Position numbers and translations under genes: made by a program
Shown here: piece by piece, positions 45,165 through 54,516 of the stretch
Position numbering within the stretch: position 1 is the stretch's first letter
Layout: the number at the start of each line of letters is the position of its first letter
Origin: Streptosporangiaceae bacterium
Lineage (GTDB): Bacteria; Actinomycetota; Actinomycetes; Streptosporangiales; Streptosporangiaceae
Direction: 5' to 3'
NCBI GenBank assembly: GCA_019245115.1
Contig: JAFARZ010000153.1
Location: 36,227 to 100,226, forward strand
Length of the DNA: 64,000 nt
The notes under the pieces: generated by a model
Databases searched by the model: none
Told to the model about the DNA's origin: nothing
The model's input: the letters and a program-made list of their open reading frames with translations, nothing else

Positions 45165-45818
45165 TCAGTCGCCTGCCGAGTCGCGGGCACCGCGTACCGC
45201 GGTGATCGTGATCCCGGCCGCGAACACCAGCGCGGCACAGATCGCCGCGCCCCGGTCGTGCGGCGGGCGGGCAGGCCAGGTCCACGGGGAGGTCCATGCC
45301 TGGAGCAGTGCGACCTCGGCGATCACCAGATACGCCATCGGCCCGATCCAGGCCAGCGCGCCGCCGATCACGGCGGCCAGCAGCAGGCCGATGCCCGCCG
45401 CACCGGCCACGTTGCGCACGATGGCGAGGATTCCACCGGGCAGGCTCTCCCCCGCCGCTCCGGCACCGAGCAGGCCGATGGCCGCCGCGGTGAGCCCGAG
45501 CGCGGTGCCCAACCGCAGCCAGGGCAGCCACCGGCCGGTGGCTCGTTCCGGCTCGCCGAACGGACTGTAGGTGGTCACCGCGATGACCGCCGCCGTTCCG
45601 ATCTCGAATAGAGCCGGGAGTTGCAGCGCGGCGTTGCCGCTCCCCGGCCCCCAGTGCCACACGAGCGCGGCACGTAGCACCGCGCCGCACACGGCCAGCG
45701 CGATCAGGGCCACCGGAACCCGGCGGCTGAGCAGATGCAGCCACACCAGCCGCAAACCCGCGGCCTGCCGGGTCAGCCCGGCCCTGGGCAGTGCCGGTGC
45801 GCCGGTGGCGATGGTCAT
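45165..45818 (-). CDS. Integral membrane protein, last gene of a permease-like cassette
   Basis: 217 residues with six hydrophobic segments and no recognised family motif. Sequence style (YSPFGEPERATGRWLPWLRLG) is like the small ABC-2-type membrane proteins that accompany larger permeases in actinobacteria. Start overlaps the preceding stop by 4 bp. No ATP-binding protein is present in the cassette. Confidence 0.72.
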   Translation of the reverse strand: MTIATGAPALPRAGLTRQAAGLRLVWLHLLSRRVPVALIALAVCGAVLRAALVWHWGPGSGNAALQLPALFEIGTAAVIAVTTYSPFGEPERATGRWLPWLRLGTALGLTAAAIGLLGAGAAGESLPGGILAIVRNVAGAAGIGLLLAAVIGGALAWIGPMAYLVIAEVALLQAWTSPWTWPARPPHDRGAAICAALVFAAGITITAVRGARDSAGD

Positions 45819-47227
45819 GGCACCTCCACCAGGGTGATGTGCCCGGCCCGCAACGCGGGCAGGTAAGTGGCGAGCCAGGTGCGGCGGGCAACGCGTGAAA
45901 GCGCGGCGAACCGCGCAGCCGCATGGGAAATCGCTGGTGATGCCTGGCTGAGGGCCGCGGAATCAGCCCCTTGGACGCCAGCCGCCGTCAGCAGGCCCGA
46001 TTCGACGGCCTGCTGGGCGGGGGTGCCACCATTTCCTTTGGCGGCGGGCTGCCCGCCGATGAAGAGAGTCACAAGCGTGGTGTCCAGGTCACCGATGAAC
46101 GAATGTGACGTCGCGGGCAACGCGAACCGGAATACCGCCGGGCTGCCGCTGATCAGCGCGCCGACGTCACCCGCGTCGCTGCTGGCGATCTGATCGGCGC
46201 GGGCTGGTGCGCCCGGCAGGCCCGCGACCTCGCTGAGCACGGGGTCAAAAGCGGTCACCAGATCGGCCAGATAGGCCCGGAACGCCGGGTGTATGCATAC
46301 GACGCCAGAACAGGCCGGCGTATATCCGATCGGCCCATCGCCGGCCGCGTCGTGCAGCGCCGGTATGACCACTCCGGTCGGCCGGACGCTGGCGGTCCCG
46401 GTCAAGCCGACTGCGGTGCCCGCGGCCGCGAGGCCGACCACGGTGACGGCGGCGGCTGACCGGCGCAGCCACGGCCCGCCCGAAGAGGCCGGCAGGCCAA
46501 GCGCGCCAGCCGCCGCGATGCCGAGCCCGATCAGGAACATCAGCTGGATGACCGCGAGATCAGGCGGGTTGCGGTAGAAGACGCCGATGTCAGAAGGAGG
46601 GATGCCGTCGGCCCCGGAGAGCAGCGCATAGGGGTTCGTGCTGTGCGAGACCCCCATCAGGGCGGCCATTCCCACGGCCAGCGCAGCCAGTGGCACCGTG
46701 AACCGGCTCGGGATGAACATCCCGGCGGCGAACCCGAGGGCACAGCTGACGGCCAGGCTCGCACCGCCGACCGCCACCGGCCACCAGACCGGGCCGCCCC
46801 ACGTGGCCTGCCGTGCGGTAACCCCATACAGAAGCGCGACCAGGCACGCGTATGCGACAAGCATCCAGCAGGTAGTGGCCGCGCAAGTGGCCAGCTTGCG
46901 TGCCCAGCCCGGCCGCGGTGTGGTCGTCACCATGTCTGTGGTGCGCCGCCGGGCCTCCCGCGACCCCATCCAGGCCGCGGCCCCGGCCCCGAACGCCACC
47001 AGGGGCAGGAAATGATCGAGCATGACTGACGCGCGCAGGTTCCACACCGGGGCGTACTCCATGCTCACCTGGTAAGGGCTGAACCCCATCAACGCCCCGA
47101 GCGGCAGCAGCAGCCACACCATCGGGTTGCGCCGCAACTCCAGGCGCAGCAGCCGTCCAGCCGCCGCCAACGGGCGGGCCCGGACCCGCGGAACACGAGC
47201 TCGTAGCGAAATCGAGGCAGTCGTCAT
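45815..47227 (-). CDS. Large membrane protein, ABC-2-permease-like
   Basis: 470 residues from ATG 47227; the frame is open upstream but that part is the antisense of nothing useful and Arg-rich. Six or more membrane segments in the first 300 residues (VWLLLPLGALMGFSPYQV, AFGAGAAAWMGSREARRRTTD, FGAAGMF), then an extracytoplasmic region with a Cys pair (CSGVVC) and a C-terminal helical tail AARFAALSRVARRTWLATYL ending HITLVEVP. The AWMGxREARRR segment is shared with the shorter gene upstream. Overlaps both neighbours by 4 bp. Confidence 0.75.
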   Translation of the reverse strand: MTTASISLRARVPRVRARPLAAAGRLLRLELRRNPMVWLLLPLGALMGFSPYQVSMEYAPVWNLRASVMLDHFLPLVAFGAGAAAWMGSREARRRTTDMVTTTPRPGWARKLATCAATTCWMLVAYACLVALLYGVTARQATWGGPVWWPVAVGGASLAVSCALGFAAGMFIPSRFTVPLAALAVGMAALMGVSHSTNPYALLSGADGIPPSDIGVFYRNPPDLAVIQLMFLIGLGIAAAGALGLPASSGGPWLRRSAAAVTVVGLAAAGTAVGLTGTASVRPTGVVIPALHDAAGDGPIGYTPACSGVVCIHPAFRAYLADLVTAFDPVLSEVAGLPGAPARADQIASSDAGDVGALISGSPAVFRFALPATSHSFIGDLDTTLVTLFIGGQPAAKGNGGTPAQQAVESGLLTAAGVQGADSAALSQASPAISHAAARFAALSRVARRTWLATYLPALRAGHITLVEVP

Positions 47228-47649
47228 GGGATCTGCTCCAGGGTGATGTGACCGGCCCGCAGCGCGGTCAGGTGGGCGGCCAGCCAGGCGTGCCGGACGG
47301 CACCCGGCAGGGCGGCGAACCGCACGGCCGCCTCGTACACCGGTGAGCCCGGTGCCGGGCCTGGCACCCCGTTGCCGGGCGCTCCGACCACGGCGGGCCA
47401 CCACAGCGGGCCGCCCCAGGCGCCCTGCCGGGCGGTGACCAGGTACACGACGGCCACGCACCCCACGTAGGCGGCCATCGCCCAGCAGGCGGCGCCGGCC
47501 CAGGCGGCGAGCTGTCTCGCCCATCCCGACCACGCGGTGCCCGCCACCAGGTCCGCGATCTTCCGGCGGCCTTCGCGTGTGCCCATCCATGCAGCCGCGC
47601 CTACGATGAACGGCGTGAAGTCCGTCAGATCGGTCTCCTGCATGGTCAT
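47224..47649 (-). CDS. Internally deleted duplicate of the downstream membrane protein
   Basis: 141 residues. It matches the 470-residue neighbour in two separated pieces: VGAAAWMGTREGRRKIADLV to WGGPLWWPAVVG, and then directly AVRFAALPGAVRHAWLAAHL ending HITLEQIP. About 300 residues between those pieces, and about 75 at the N-terminus, are missing, and the junction APGNGVPGPAPGSP is Pro/Gly-rich. This is what an in-frame deletion in a tandem duplicate would leave. The frame is intact and coupled by ATGA to the next gene, so it may still be made. Confidence 0.78.
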   Translation of the reverse strand: MTMQETDLTDFTPFIVGAAAWMGTREGRRKIADLVAGTAWSGWARQLAAWAGAACWAMAAYVGCVAVVYLVTARQGAWGGPLWWPAVVGAPGNGVPGPAPGSPVYEAAVRFAALPGAVRHAWLAAHLTALRAGHITLEQIP

Positions 47650-47699
47650 GCCGCGTCGTCCCCGGCCGCTACCCGGGCGACCAGCGTGTCGTCGTCCAT
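47646..47699 (-). pseudogene. Stub of an ECF sigma-factor gene
   Basis: ATG 47699 opens a 17-codon frame, MDDDTLVARVAAGDDAA, ending in TGA that overlaps the next start. The sequence is a typical beginning of an ECF sigma factor (D-D-x-LVARVAAGDDxA), after which a region 2 should follow; instead the truncated membrane-protein gene starts. It is most easily read as the 5' end of a sigma-factor gene left by the same deletion. Being so short, chance similarity cannot be excluded. Confidence 0.5.
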
Positions 47700-47706
47700 C
47701 GCATCT

Positions 47707-48546
47707 CTATTGCATCCGACGGACGTCCGGTTCATGCAGGTTCGGGCCGAGACACCAACGCCGTTCGTGATATAAGGATCTGCCTATCACCACGGTCGCC
47801 TGCAGGTCCGCCGAGACGGCCAGGCGCGGGGTGAGGCCGGCCGCGGCGAGGACCCCCACGGCATGCGGAGCCTGCCGCTCGCTGGTCTCGGTCAGCAGGT
47901 GACCGCCGGGGGCGAGCCAGCCCGGCGCTTCGACGGCCACCCGGCGCAGGACGTCGAGCCCGTCCGCGCCGCCGTCCAGTGCCACCCCGGGTTCGTGTGC
48001 GCGCGCTTCCGGCGGAAGGAAGGCGATCTCGCCGGCCGGGACGTACGGCACGTTGGCGGTCAGGATGGTGACCCTCCCGCGTAGCCCGGCGGGCAGCGGC
48101 TCGAACAGATCGCCCTGGTACACGTGGCCGGGCACGTTACGCCGGGCGCAGCGCACGGCGGCCGGGTCGATGTCGGCGGCGTGCACCTCGGCCGGCCGCC
48201 CCCAGGCGGCCAGCGAGGCGGCCAGCGCGGCGGCGATCGCGCCAGCGCCGCAGCACAGGTCCACGATCACGTCACCAGGCGCCGCCAGAGACAGCGCCTG
48301 CTGGACCAGGAACTCGGTGCGGCGGCGGGGCACGAAGACCCCCGGCTCGAGGGCTATCCGCAGCCCGCAGAACTCGGCCCACCCGACAACCTGCTCGAGC
48401 GGCAGGCCGGCCACCCGGCGGTCAACCATCGCGTCGAGTTCGCCGGGGGTACGGGCGGCCTCGGCCAGCAACCGCGCCTCATCCTCGGCGAAGACACAGC
48501 CCGCCGCCCGCAGCCTGCTGACGATGAGCGTGAGCGAGGGGGTCAT
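47707..48546 (-). CDS. PrmC-related protein N5-glutamine methyltransferase
   Basis: 279 residues. Class I SAM methyltransferase: VDLCCGAGAIAAALAA (SAM-binding), AADIDPAAVRCARRN, and NVPYVPAGEIAFLPPEA, a variant of the NPPY motif seen in the PrmC-related subfamily; the N-terminal PLEQVVGWAEFCGLRI is also typical. True PrmC methylates the GGQ glutamine of release factors; the substrate of this branch is not established. The last 25 residues or so exceed the family length. Starts ATG 48546. Confidence 0.88.
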   Translation of the reverse strand: MTPSLTLIVSRLRAAGCVFAEDEARLLAEAARTPGELDAMVDRRVAGLPLEQVVGWAEFCGLRIALEPGVFVPRRRTEFLVQQALSLAAPGDVIVDLCCGAGAIAAALAASLAAWGRPAEVHAADIDPAAVRCARRNVPGHVYQGDLFEPLPAGLRGRVTILTANVPYVPAGEIAFLPPEARAHEPGVALDGGADGLDVLRRVAVEAPGWLAPGGHLLTETSERQAPHAVGVLAAAGLTPRLAVSADLQATVVIGRSLYHERRWCLGPNLHEPDVRRMQ

Positions 48547-48623
48547 GGGCCCTCAACACTACACTGCTGACGAACCCATCCGAGGGACCTGACTGAGGGG
48601 GGACGGAACTGCACTTCGTCATC

Positions 48624-49382
48624 GTGGCCGTGACCACGTTCGCGCTGGTGTTCCCGGCCGAACTGCCGGATAAGACGGCCATCGCCAGCCTCATCCTCGG
48701 CACCCGGTACCCGCCGTCCTGGGTGTTCGCCGGGGTGGCGGCGGCGTTCGCGGTGCACGCGGCGCTGGCCGTGACCGCGGGCAGCCTGCTCGGGTTGCTG
48801 CCGCACCGTCTGCTCGAGGGCATCGTCGCGGGCCTGTTCGCGCTGGGTGCGATCGTCCTGCTGCGCGGCAGGCACTTCGAGGAGCCGGCGGCCGCCGACA
48901 CGTCGCCGGTGTTCTGGCGGGTCGCCGCGACCAGCTTCGCGGTCATCCTGGTCGCCGAGTTCGGCGATATCACCCAGATCGTCACCGCCAACCTGGCCGC
49001 GCGCTACCGGGATCCGCTGGCCGTCGGCGTGGGCGCGCTGGTCGCGCTGCTCGCCGTTGCCGTCATGGCGGTCGGCGCCGGGCGGACCATCATACGGTTC
49101 CTTCCCGTCATCTGGCTCACCCGCGCCGCCGCCCTGGCGATGCTGATACTGGCCGGCTTCAGCATCGTGTCCGCGATCAACGGCTTACAGCAGCGACCGG
49201 AGCACATACTGCATGATGCCGCCGTGCCGGTAGTACTCCGCCTCACCGGGGGTGTCGATGCGGACCACGGCGCGGAACTCCTTGTCGTCCGCGGTTACCG
49301 TCACCTCGCGGGGAACGGAACCAGAGTTCATCGCTTCGATGCCGGTAATCGAGAAGGTCTCCTGGCCGGTCAGGCCCAGTGA
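48624..49382 (+). CDS. TMEM165/GDT1 family cation transporter with C-terminal run-on opposite acnA
   Basis: Six-segment membrane protein with the two family motifs [21 protein letters not shown] and [10 protein letters not shown], which form the Mn/Ca transport site. The start is uncertain: GTG 48624 is annotated, but GGGGGG at 48597-48602 is ideally spaced for CTG 48609, which would also complete the first membrane helix (LHFVIVAV); an in-frame TGA at 48594 rules out anything further. Normal length is about 190; from residue 188 on, the frame is antisense to acnA, for 66 extra codons. Confidence 0.82.
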   Translation: MAVTTFALVFPAELPDKTAIASLILGTRYPPSWVFAGVAAAFAVHAALAVTAGSLLGLLPHRLLEGIVAGLFALGAIVLLRGRHFEEPAAADTSPVFWRVAATSFAVILVAEFGDITQIVTANLAARYRDPLAVGVGALVALLAVAVMAVGAGRTIIRFLPVIWLTRAAALAMLILAGFSIVSAINGLQQRPEHILHDAAVPVVLRLTGGVDADHGAELLVVRGYRHLAGNGTRVHRFDAGNREGLLAGQAQ

Positions 49383-51896
49383 GGCCGCCGACTCCCCCGG
49401 CCGGAACTGCAGCGGCAGTACCCCCATGCCGATGAGGTTCGACCGGTGGATGCGCTCGAACGACTCGACCAGCACGGCCCGGACGCCGAGCAGCAGCGTT
49501 CCCTTGGCCGCCCAGTCGCGCGACGATCCGGACCCGTACTCCTTGCCGCCCAGCACGATCAGCGGAGTCCCCGAAGCGAGGTACTCGCGGGACGCGTCGT
49601 AAATCGACATCTGCTTGCCGTCCTTGACCGTGACGCCGCCCTCGGTGCCCGGCGCGAGCTGGTTCCGCAGCCGGATGTTGGCGAACGTGCCGCGGATCAT
49701 CACCTCGTGATTCCCCCGGCGCGACCCATAGGAGTTGAAGTCCCGCCGTTCGACACCGTGCTCGACCAGGTACGACCCCGCTGGTGACGAGGTCTTGATC
49801 GCGCCGGCCGGCGAGATGTGGTCGGTGGTCACCGAGTCGCCCAGCTTGGCCAGCACCCGCGCGCCATCGATGTCACTGACCGGCGACGGGTCCCGTGACA
49901 TCCCGTCGAAGTACGGCGGCCGGCGCACGTAGGTGGACGCCGGGTCCCATTCGAACGTGTCGCCGGACGGGATCCGCAGCGCCCGCCACTGGTCGTCGCC
50001 CTTGAACACGTCGGCGTAGTCGCGGGTGAACATCTCGGCGGCCACCGCATCGGCGACCACGGACGCCACTTCGGCCGGCGACGGCCAGATGTCGGCCAGG
50101 TACACCGCGTTGCCGTTGGCGTCGCTGCCCAGCGGCTCGTTGACCAGGTCGATGTCCATCGTCCCGGCCAGCGCGTAGGCGACCACCAGCGGCGGCGAAG
50201 CCAGGTAGTTCATCTTCACGTCCGGGTTGATCCGGCCCTCGAAGTTCCGGTTGCCGGACAGGACCGACACCACCGCGAGGTCGTTCTCGCTGACCGCCTC
50301 GCTGATCGCGGGCGGCAGCGGCCCGGAGTTGCCGATGCAGGTGGTGCAGCCATAGCCCACCAGGTTGAAGCCGAGCTTGTCCAGGTACGGCACCAGGCCC
50401 GCCCGCTCGTAGTAGTCCATGACGACCTTGGACCCGGGCGCCAGCGTGGTCTTCACCCATGGCTTGCGCGCCAGCCCGCGTTCTACCGCCTTCCTGGCCA
50501 GCAGCGCGGCGCCGACCATCACCGACGGGTTGGAGGTGTTCGTGCACGAGGTGATCGCCGCGATCACCACGCTCCCGTGGTCGACGCTGGTCGTCGTGCC
50601 GTCTTCGAGGGTGACCTGGACCGGGTCCGACGGCCGGGATGTCGAGTCGATGGCGACCGGATCCGAGGCCGGGAACGTGCCGGCCACGCCATTGTCCAGG
50701 CTTGCACTGGGCACATAGTCCGGCAGGACGCTCCGGAACGCGTTCTTGGCGTCGGCCAGCGCGATCCGGTCCTGCGGGCGCTTCGGCCCGGCGATGGACG
50801 GGACGACCGTCGACAGGTCGAGGGTCAGCTCCTCGGAGTACCGTGGCGTCGCCGCTCCGGCGTCATGCCAGAGTCCCTGCTCCTTGGCGTACGCCTCGAC
50901 CAGGTCTACCTGCTCCGCCGGACGGCCGGTCAGCCGCAGGTAGTCCAGCGTGGCCGCGTCGATGGGGAAGATGGCGCAGGTGGAGCCGAACTCGGGCGAC
51001 ATGTTCCCGATCGTCGCCCGGTTCGCCACCGGCACCGCGGCCACGCCGTCTCCGTGGAACTCCACGAACTTGCCGACCACGCCGTGCTTGCGCAGCAGCT
51101 CGGTGATCGTCAGCACCAGGTCGGTGGCGGTGGCCCCCTCGGTGAGCTCGCCGGTGAGCCGGAAGCCGACGACCCTGGGAATCAGCATCGAGATCGGCTG
51201 GCCGAGCATGGCCGCCTCCGCCTCGATACCCCCGACTCCCCAGCCGAGGACGCCCAGCCCGTTCTGCATGGTGGTGTGCGAGTCGGTCCCGACGCACGTA
51301 TCGGGGTAAGCGCTTCCGTTGTCCCGATTTGTCATGACAACTCGGGCGAGGTGCTCGATGTTCACCTGGTGCACGATGCCGGTGCCCGGCGGCACGACCC
51401 GGAACTGGCTGAACGCCTCCTGGCCCCAGCGCAGGAACTGGAACCTCTCTTTATTGCGGCCGAACTCGATCTCCACATTCCTCGTGAAGGCATCGGGGCT
51501 GCCGAACACGTCGGCCACCACCGAGTGGTCGATGACCAGCTCGGCCGGGATCAGCGGGTTGATCTTCTTCGCGTCGCCGCCGAGGCTTTCCATGGCCTCG
51601 CGCATCGCGGCCAGGTCAACCACGGCCGGCACGCCGGTGAGGTCCTGGAGGATCACCCGGGCCGGGGTGAACTGGATCTCGGTGTCCGGCTCACCGCGCG
51701 GGTCCCATTCCCCCAGCGCGGTGATCTGCCCGGGGGTGATGTTCACCCCGTCTTCGTTGCGGAGCAGGTTCTCCAGCAGGATCTTCAGGCTGAACGGCAG
51801 GGTCTGCGACCCCTTCACGGCGTCGAGCCGGCAGATCTCGTACTCCCGGCCGCCGACGTTCAGTGTCGCCCGGCTCCCGAAGGTGTTCGCAGTCAT
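49185..51896 (-). CDS. acnA: Aconitate hydratase A
   Basis: 903 residues, normal length. Interconverts citrate and isocitrate with a [4Fe-4S] cluster. Seen: [19 protein letters not shown], the cluster Cys in [10 protein letters not shown] and the later pair [11 protein letters not shown] and [25 protein letters not shown] and the C-terminal [16 protein letters not shown]. The start has a weak AGGAG ribosome-binding site (near 51908). A dyad symmetry element lies 41-62 bp upstream. Confidence 0.97.
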   Translation of the reverse strand: MTANTFGSRATLNVGGREYEICRLDAVKGSQTLPFSLKILLENLLRNEDGVNITPGQITALGEWDPRGEPDTEIQFTPARVILQDLTGVPAVVDLAAMREAMESLGGDAKKINPLIPAELVIDHSVVADVFGSPDAFTRNVEIEFGRNKERFQFLRWGQEAFSQFRVVPPGTGIVHQVNIEHLARVVMTNRDNGSAYPDTCVGTDSHTTMQNGLGVLGWGVGGIEAEAAMLGQPISMLIPRVVGFRLTGELTEGATATDLVLTITELLRKHGVVGKFVEFHGDGVAAVPVANRATIGNMSPEFGSTCAIFPIDAATLDYLRLTGRPAEQVDLVEAYAKEQGLWHDAGAATPRYSEELTLDLSTVVPSIAGPKRPQDRIALADAKNAFRSVLPDYVPSASLDNGVAGTFPASDPVAIDSTSRPSDPVQVTLEDGTTTSVDHGSVVIAAITSCTNTSNPSVMVGAALLARKAVERGLARKPWVKTTLAPGSKVVMDYYERAGLVPYLDKLGFNLVGYGCTTCIGNSGPLPPAISEAVSENDLAVVSVLSGNRNFEGRINPDVKMNYLASPPLVVAYALAGTMDIDLVNEPLGSDANGNAVYLADIWPSPAEVASVVADAVAAEMFTRDYADVFKGDDQWRALRIPSGDTFEWDPASTYVRRPPYFDGMSRDPSPVSDIDGARVLAKLGDSVTTDHISPAGAIKTSSPAGSYLVEHGVERRDFNSYGSRRGNHEVMIRGTFANIRLRNQLAPGTEGGVTVKDGKQMSIYDASREYLASGTPLIVLGGKEYGSGSSRDWAAKGTLLLGVRAVLVESFERIHRSNLIGMGVLPLQFRPGESAASLGLTGQETFSITGIEAMNSGSVPREVTVTADDKEFRAVVRIDTPGEAEYYRHGGIMQYVLRSLL

Positions 51897-51936
51897 CGTC
51901 CCTGATTCTCCTTGCTAGCCCGTGCGTACACCCTAC

Positions 51937-51958
51937 AGTATCTCGATATCAAAATACT
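51937..51958. promoter_or_regulatory. 22-bp dyad upstream of acnA
   Basis: AGTAT-3-GATATC-3-ATACT: perfect outer and central symmetry with unmatched triplets between. Located in the acnA leader/promoter. A repressor site is likely, but no matching regulator gene is nearby. Confidence 0.5.
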
Positions 51959-52029
51959 TTAGGACCCATTATCCCGAACGGCTGTGGTGCTTCACCCACA
52001 GACCGTCCACCAGGGGGGACGAGCGGCTA

Positions 52030-52115
52030 AGCGTGCCCGATGGCGCCATCGGGCACGCTGGAATCGGGCAATTCGCTGTCGCGAGCGGCACCGATGGTGC
52101 CATCGGCATACTCGC
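52030..52115. terminator. 30-bp perfect palindrome plus second copy after the GH3 gene
   Basis: 52030-52059 is a perfect loopless palindrome (arm agcgtgcccgatggc). Some 20 bp further, 52081-52115 is a weaker one around CGATGGTGCCATCG. Both lie just past the GH3 stop on the minus strand. The GATGGCGCCATC core is the same as at 29806-29817. Confidence 0.65.
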
Positions 52116-52122
52116 GGCGGGG

Positions 52123-54516
52123 TCAGGCGGTGGGGTCGCTGATCAGCACTGGGGTGTCGAGCACCCGGTCCGGGCCGACGGCGCGCTCGGGGCCGGTCAG
52201 CGTGAACGACCCGCGCAGCGGCAGGTGATCCGACGCGCCGCCCACGCCGAGGAGGATCTCCCCGGGTTCGACGATGCGGCGGCCGGCCAGGCCGTGGAAC
52301 GCGGTCCGGTCGGCGTGCAGCCGGAAGGTGACCCGTCTCGACTCTCCCGGTGACAGCGGCACCCGGGCGAAGCCGGCCAGCCAGCGTACCGGCCGCACGA
52401 CCTGCGCTACCGGGTCGCTCAGGTACAGCTGGACGACCTCGCTGCCGGCCCGGTCGCCGGTGTTGCGCACCGTGCAGGCGATCTCGGCCATGCCGTCGGT
52501 GGTGATCTCGCTGGGAAGGCCGAGATCGGAGTACTCGAAGCTGGTGTACGACAAGCCATGACCGAAGGCGTACAGCGGCGTCGGATCCGCGGCGCTGCCG
52601 CTGTGCTGCGCGGCGAGCGGCGACCGCAGGTATGGCGAAGGCTGTCCCGCCGGGGAACTGGGCACCTCGACCGGGAGTTTGCCGCTCGGCACGACCCGGC
52701 CGGTCAGCACGCCCGCGATCGCGCAGCCGCCTTCCTCGCCCGGGAAGAACGCCTGCACCACGGCGGCGAGATCGCCGGCCACTTCGCCGATCGCGTAGGG
52801 CCGGCCGGTGACGAGCGCGGCGACGACCGGGGTCCCGGTGCCGATCAGCTCAGCCAGCAGGTCCTGCTGCACGCCGGGCAGCCGGAGGGAGGTGACGTCG
52901 CAGCCCTCCCCCGACGTGCCCCGGCCGAACATGCCCGCCTCATCTCCGATGACGGCCACCACAACGTCCGCGATACGGGCCTGCTCGACCGCCGCGGCGA
53001 ATCCGGACCGGTCGGCCGAGCGGACATCGCAGCCGGGCGAGTATGAGATCTTTGCCTGCGGCAGCTCGTCGCGCAGCGCGCCGAGGACCGTGGTGACGTC
53101 GAGACCGTCCGCCGCCTCGGGGTGTTTGCCGCTCAGATGGCGCGGCATGCTGTAGCACCCGAAGAACGCCAGCCGGTCGTCGGCGAGCGGGCCGGTGACC
53201 GCGATGTTCACGGTATCGGTGTTCGCGGCGCGGCTGAGCGGCAGCACACCTGCCGGGTTGGCCAGCAGGATCACCGACTCCTCGGCCAGCCGGCGAGCCA
53301 GCTTCCGGTGCGGCGCTGGATCGAGGTCGATCGCCGCCTGCCCGTCGCCCACTTGCCCGTCGCCGGGCGTCGCGGGGATGGGAGACCAGCCCGGATCGAG
53401 CATGCCAAGCTCGCACTTCTGCCGCAGCACCCGGCTGACCGCCCGGTCCACGGCCGCCGGCGGCAGCCGTTCGTCGCGTACCGCCGCTGCCAGCGGCGCG
53501 CCGTAGCAACGGACGCTGGGCAGTTCGACGTCCACGCCGGCCGCCAGGGCGAGCGCCGCGGCGTCCGCCTGGGTCCCGGCCACGGCGTGCATGAGCTCGA
53601 GGAACGACACGGCGAAGTAATCCGAGACCACCACGCCGTCGAACCCGAGTTCGTCCCGCAGTATCCCGTCGAGCAGTTCGTGGTCGCCGGTGGCTGGTAT
53701 GCCATCCGTGTCGATGTAGGTCGGCATGACGGCGCGGGGAGCGCCGAACCGCAGGGCCATCTCGAACGGCGGCAGGATCACGTCCCGGAACTCTCGCCTG
53801 CCCATCGACACGGGCGCCATGTTCCGCCCCGCCCGCGACGCCGAATAGCCAGCGAAATGTTTCAGGGTGGCATGCACTCCGGTCGACTGGAGGCCGACGA
53901 CGTAGGCGGTGCCGATCGTTCCCACCAGGTACGGGTCCTCGCCGATGGTTTCCTCGGTCCGGCCCCACCGGGCGTCGCGCGTCACATCGAGCACGGGAGC
54001 GAGACCTTGATGCACGCCCACGGCGCGCATGCTGGCGCCGATCGCGGTCGCCATGTCCTGGACGAGGCCGGGGTCGAACGAGGCGCCCCACGCCAGCGGG
54101 GTGGGAAAGATGGTGGCCTTCCACGCGGCGAAGCCGGTCAGGCACTCCTCGTGCGCGATCGCGGGCAGGCCGAACCTGCTGGCCGCCATGATCCGCGCCT
54201 GGAGCCCGTCCAGCGCACGGATCCCGGCGCCTACCGCCACCGGCCTGGTGCCGAAGACCCTGGTCAGCTGGCCCATGCCGTGCTGGATGAGATCATCTAG
54301 CGGCGGCAGGTCGGTGATCATTTCGTCCTGGATGGGCGCCACCCCGCCGTCCTCGCCGGCGGCCCCCATCCAGATGCTGGCCAGCTGAGCGAGCTTCTCC
54401 TCCAGCGTCATCTCGCCCAGCAGCGCCGCGATGCGCTCGTCGACGGGACGCGCCGGATCCCGCCAGACGGGTTCCTGCCAGGCCGGCGCCGTCTGGCGAG
54501 CGGTCGGCGCGGTCAT
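52123..54516 (-). CDS. GH3 family beta-glycosidase (beta-glucosidase/xylosidase type)
   Basis: 797 residues, no signal peptide, so intracellular. N-terminal TIM barrel with GLPAIAHEECLTGF, RWGRTEETIGEDPYLVG, KHFAGYSASRAGRN and VVVSDYFAV with nucleophile Asp299; the alpha/beta domain with EESVILLANPAGVLPL and GDEAGMFGRGTSGEG; and a C-terminal fibronectin III-like domain (FGHGLSYTSFEYSDL). Likely hydrolyses imported xylo- or cello-oligosaccharides. Start overlaps the LacI stop by 4 bp. Confidence 0.92.
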   Translation of the reverse strand: MTAPTARQTAPAWQEPVWRDPARPVDERIAALLGEMTLEEKLAQLASIWMGAAGEDGGVAPIQDEMITDLPPLDDLIQHGMGQLTRVFGTRPVAVGAGIRALDGLQARIMAASRFGLPAIAHEECLTGFAAWKATIFPTPLAWGASFDPGLVQDMATAIGASMRAVGVHQGLAPVLDVTRDARWGRTEETIGEDPYLVGTIGTAYVVGLQSTGVHATLKHFAGYSASRAGRNMAPVSMGRREFRDVILPPFEMALRFGAPRAVMPTYIDTDGIPATGDHELLDGILRDELGFDGVVVSDYFAVSFLELMHAVAGTQADAAALALAAGVDVELPSVRCYGAPLAAAVRDERLPPAAVDRAVSRVLRQKCELGMLDPGWSPIPATPGDGQVGDGQAAIDLDPAPHRKLARRLAEESVILLANPAGVLPLSRAANTDTVNIAVTGPLADDRLAFFGCYSMPRHLSGKHPEAADGLDVTTVLGALRDELPQAKISYSPGCDVRSADRSGFAAAVEQARIADVVVAVIGDEAGMFGRGTSGEGCDVTSLRLPGVQQDLLAELIGTGTPVVAALVTGRPYAIGEVAGDLAAVVQAFFPGEEGGCAIAGVLTGRVVPSGKLPVEVPSSPAGQPSPYLRSPLAAQHSGSAADPTPLYAFGHGLSYTSFEYSDLGLPSEITTDGMAEIACTVRNTGDRAGSEVVQLYLSDPVAQVVRPVRWLAGFARVPLSPGESRRVTFRLHADRTAFHGLAGRRIVEPGEILLGVGGASDHLPLRGSFTLTGPERAVGPDRVLDTPVLISDPTA

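Noticed and set aside
45118..45924. 268-codon frame overlapping the small membrane gene
   Set aside because: Arg/Gly-rich frame shift of the membrane protein at 45165-45818, which has clear hydrophobic segments and coupled start.
50577..51905. 442-codon frame opposite acnA
   Set aside because: acnA motifs on the minus strand are unambiguous; the opposing frame has no recognisable features.
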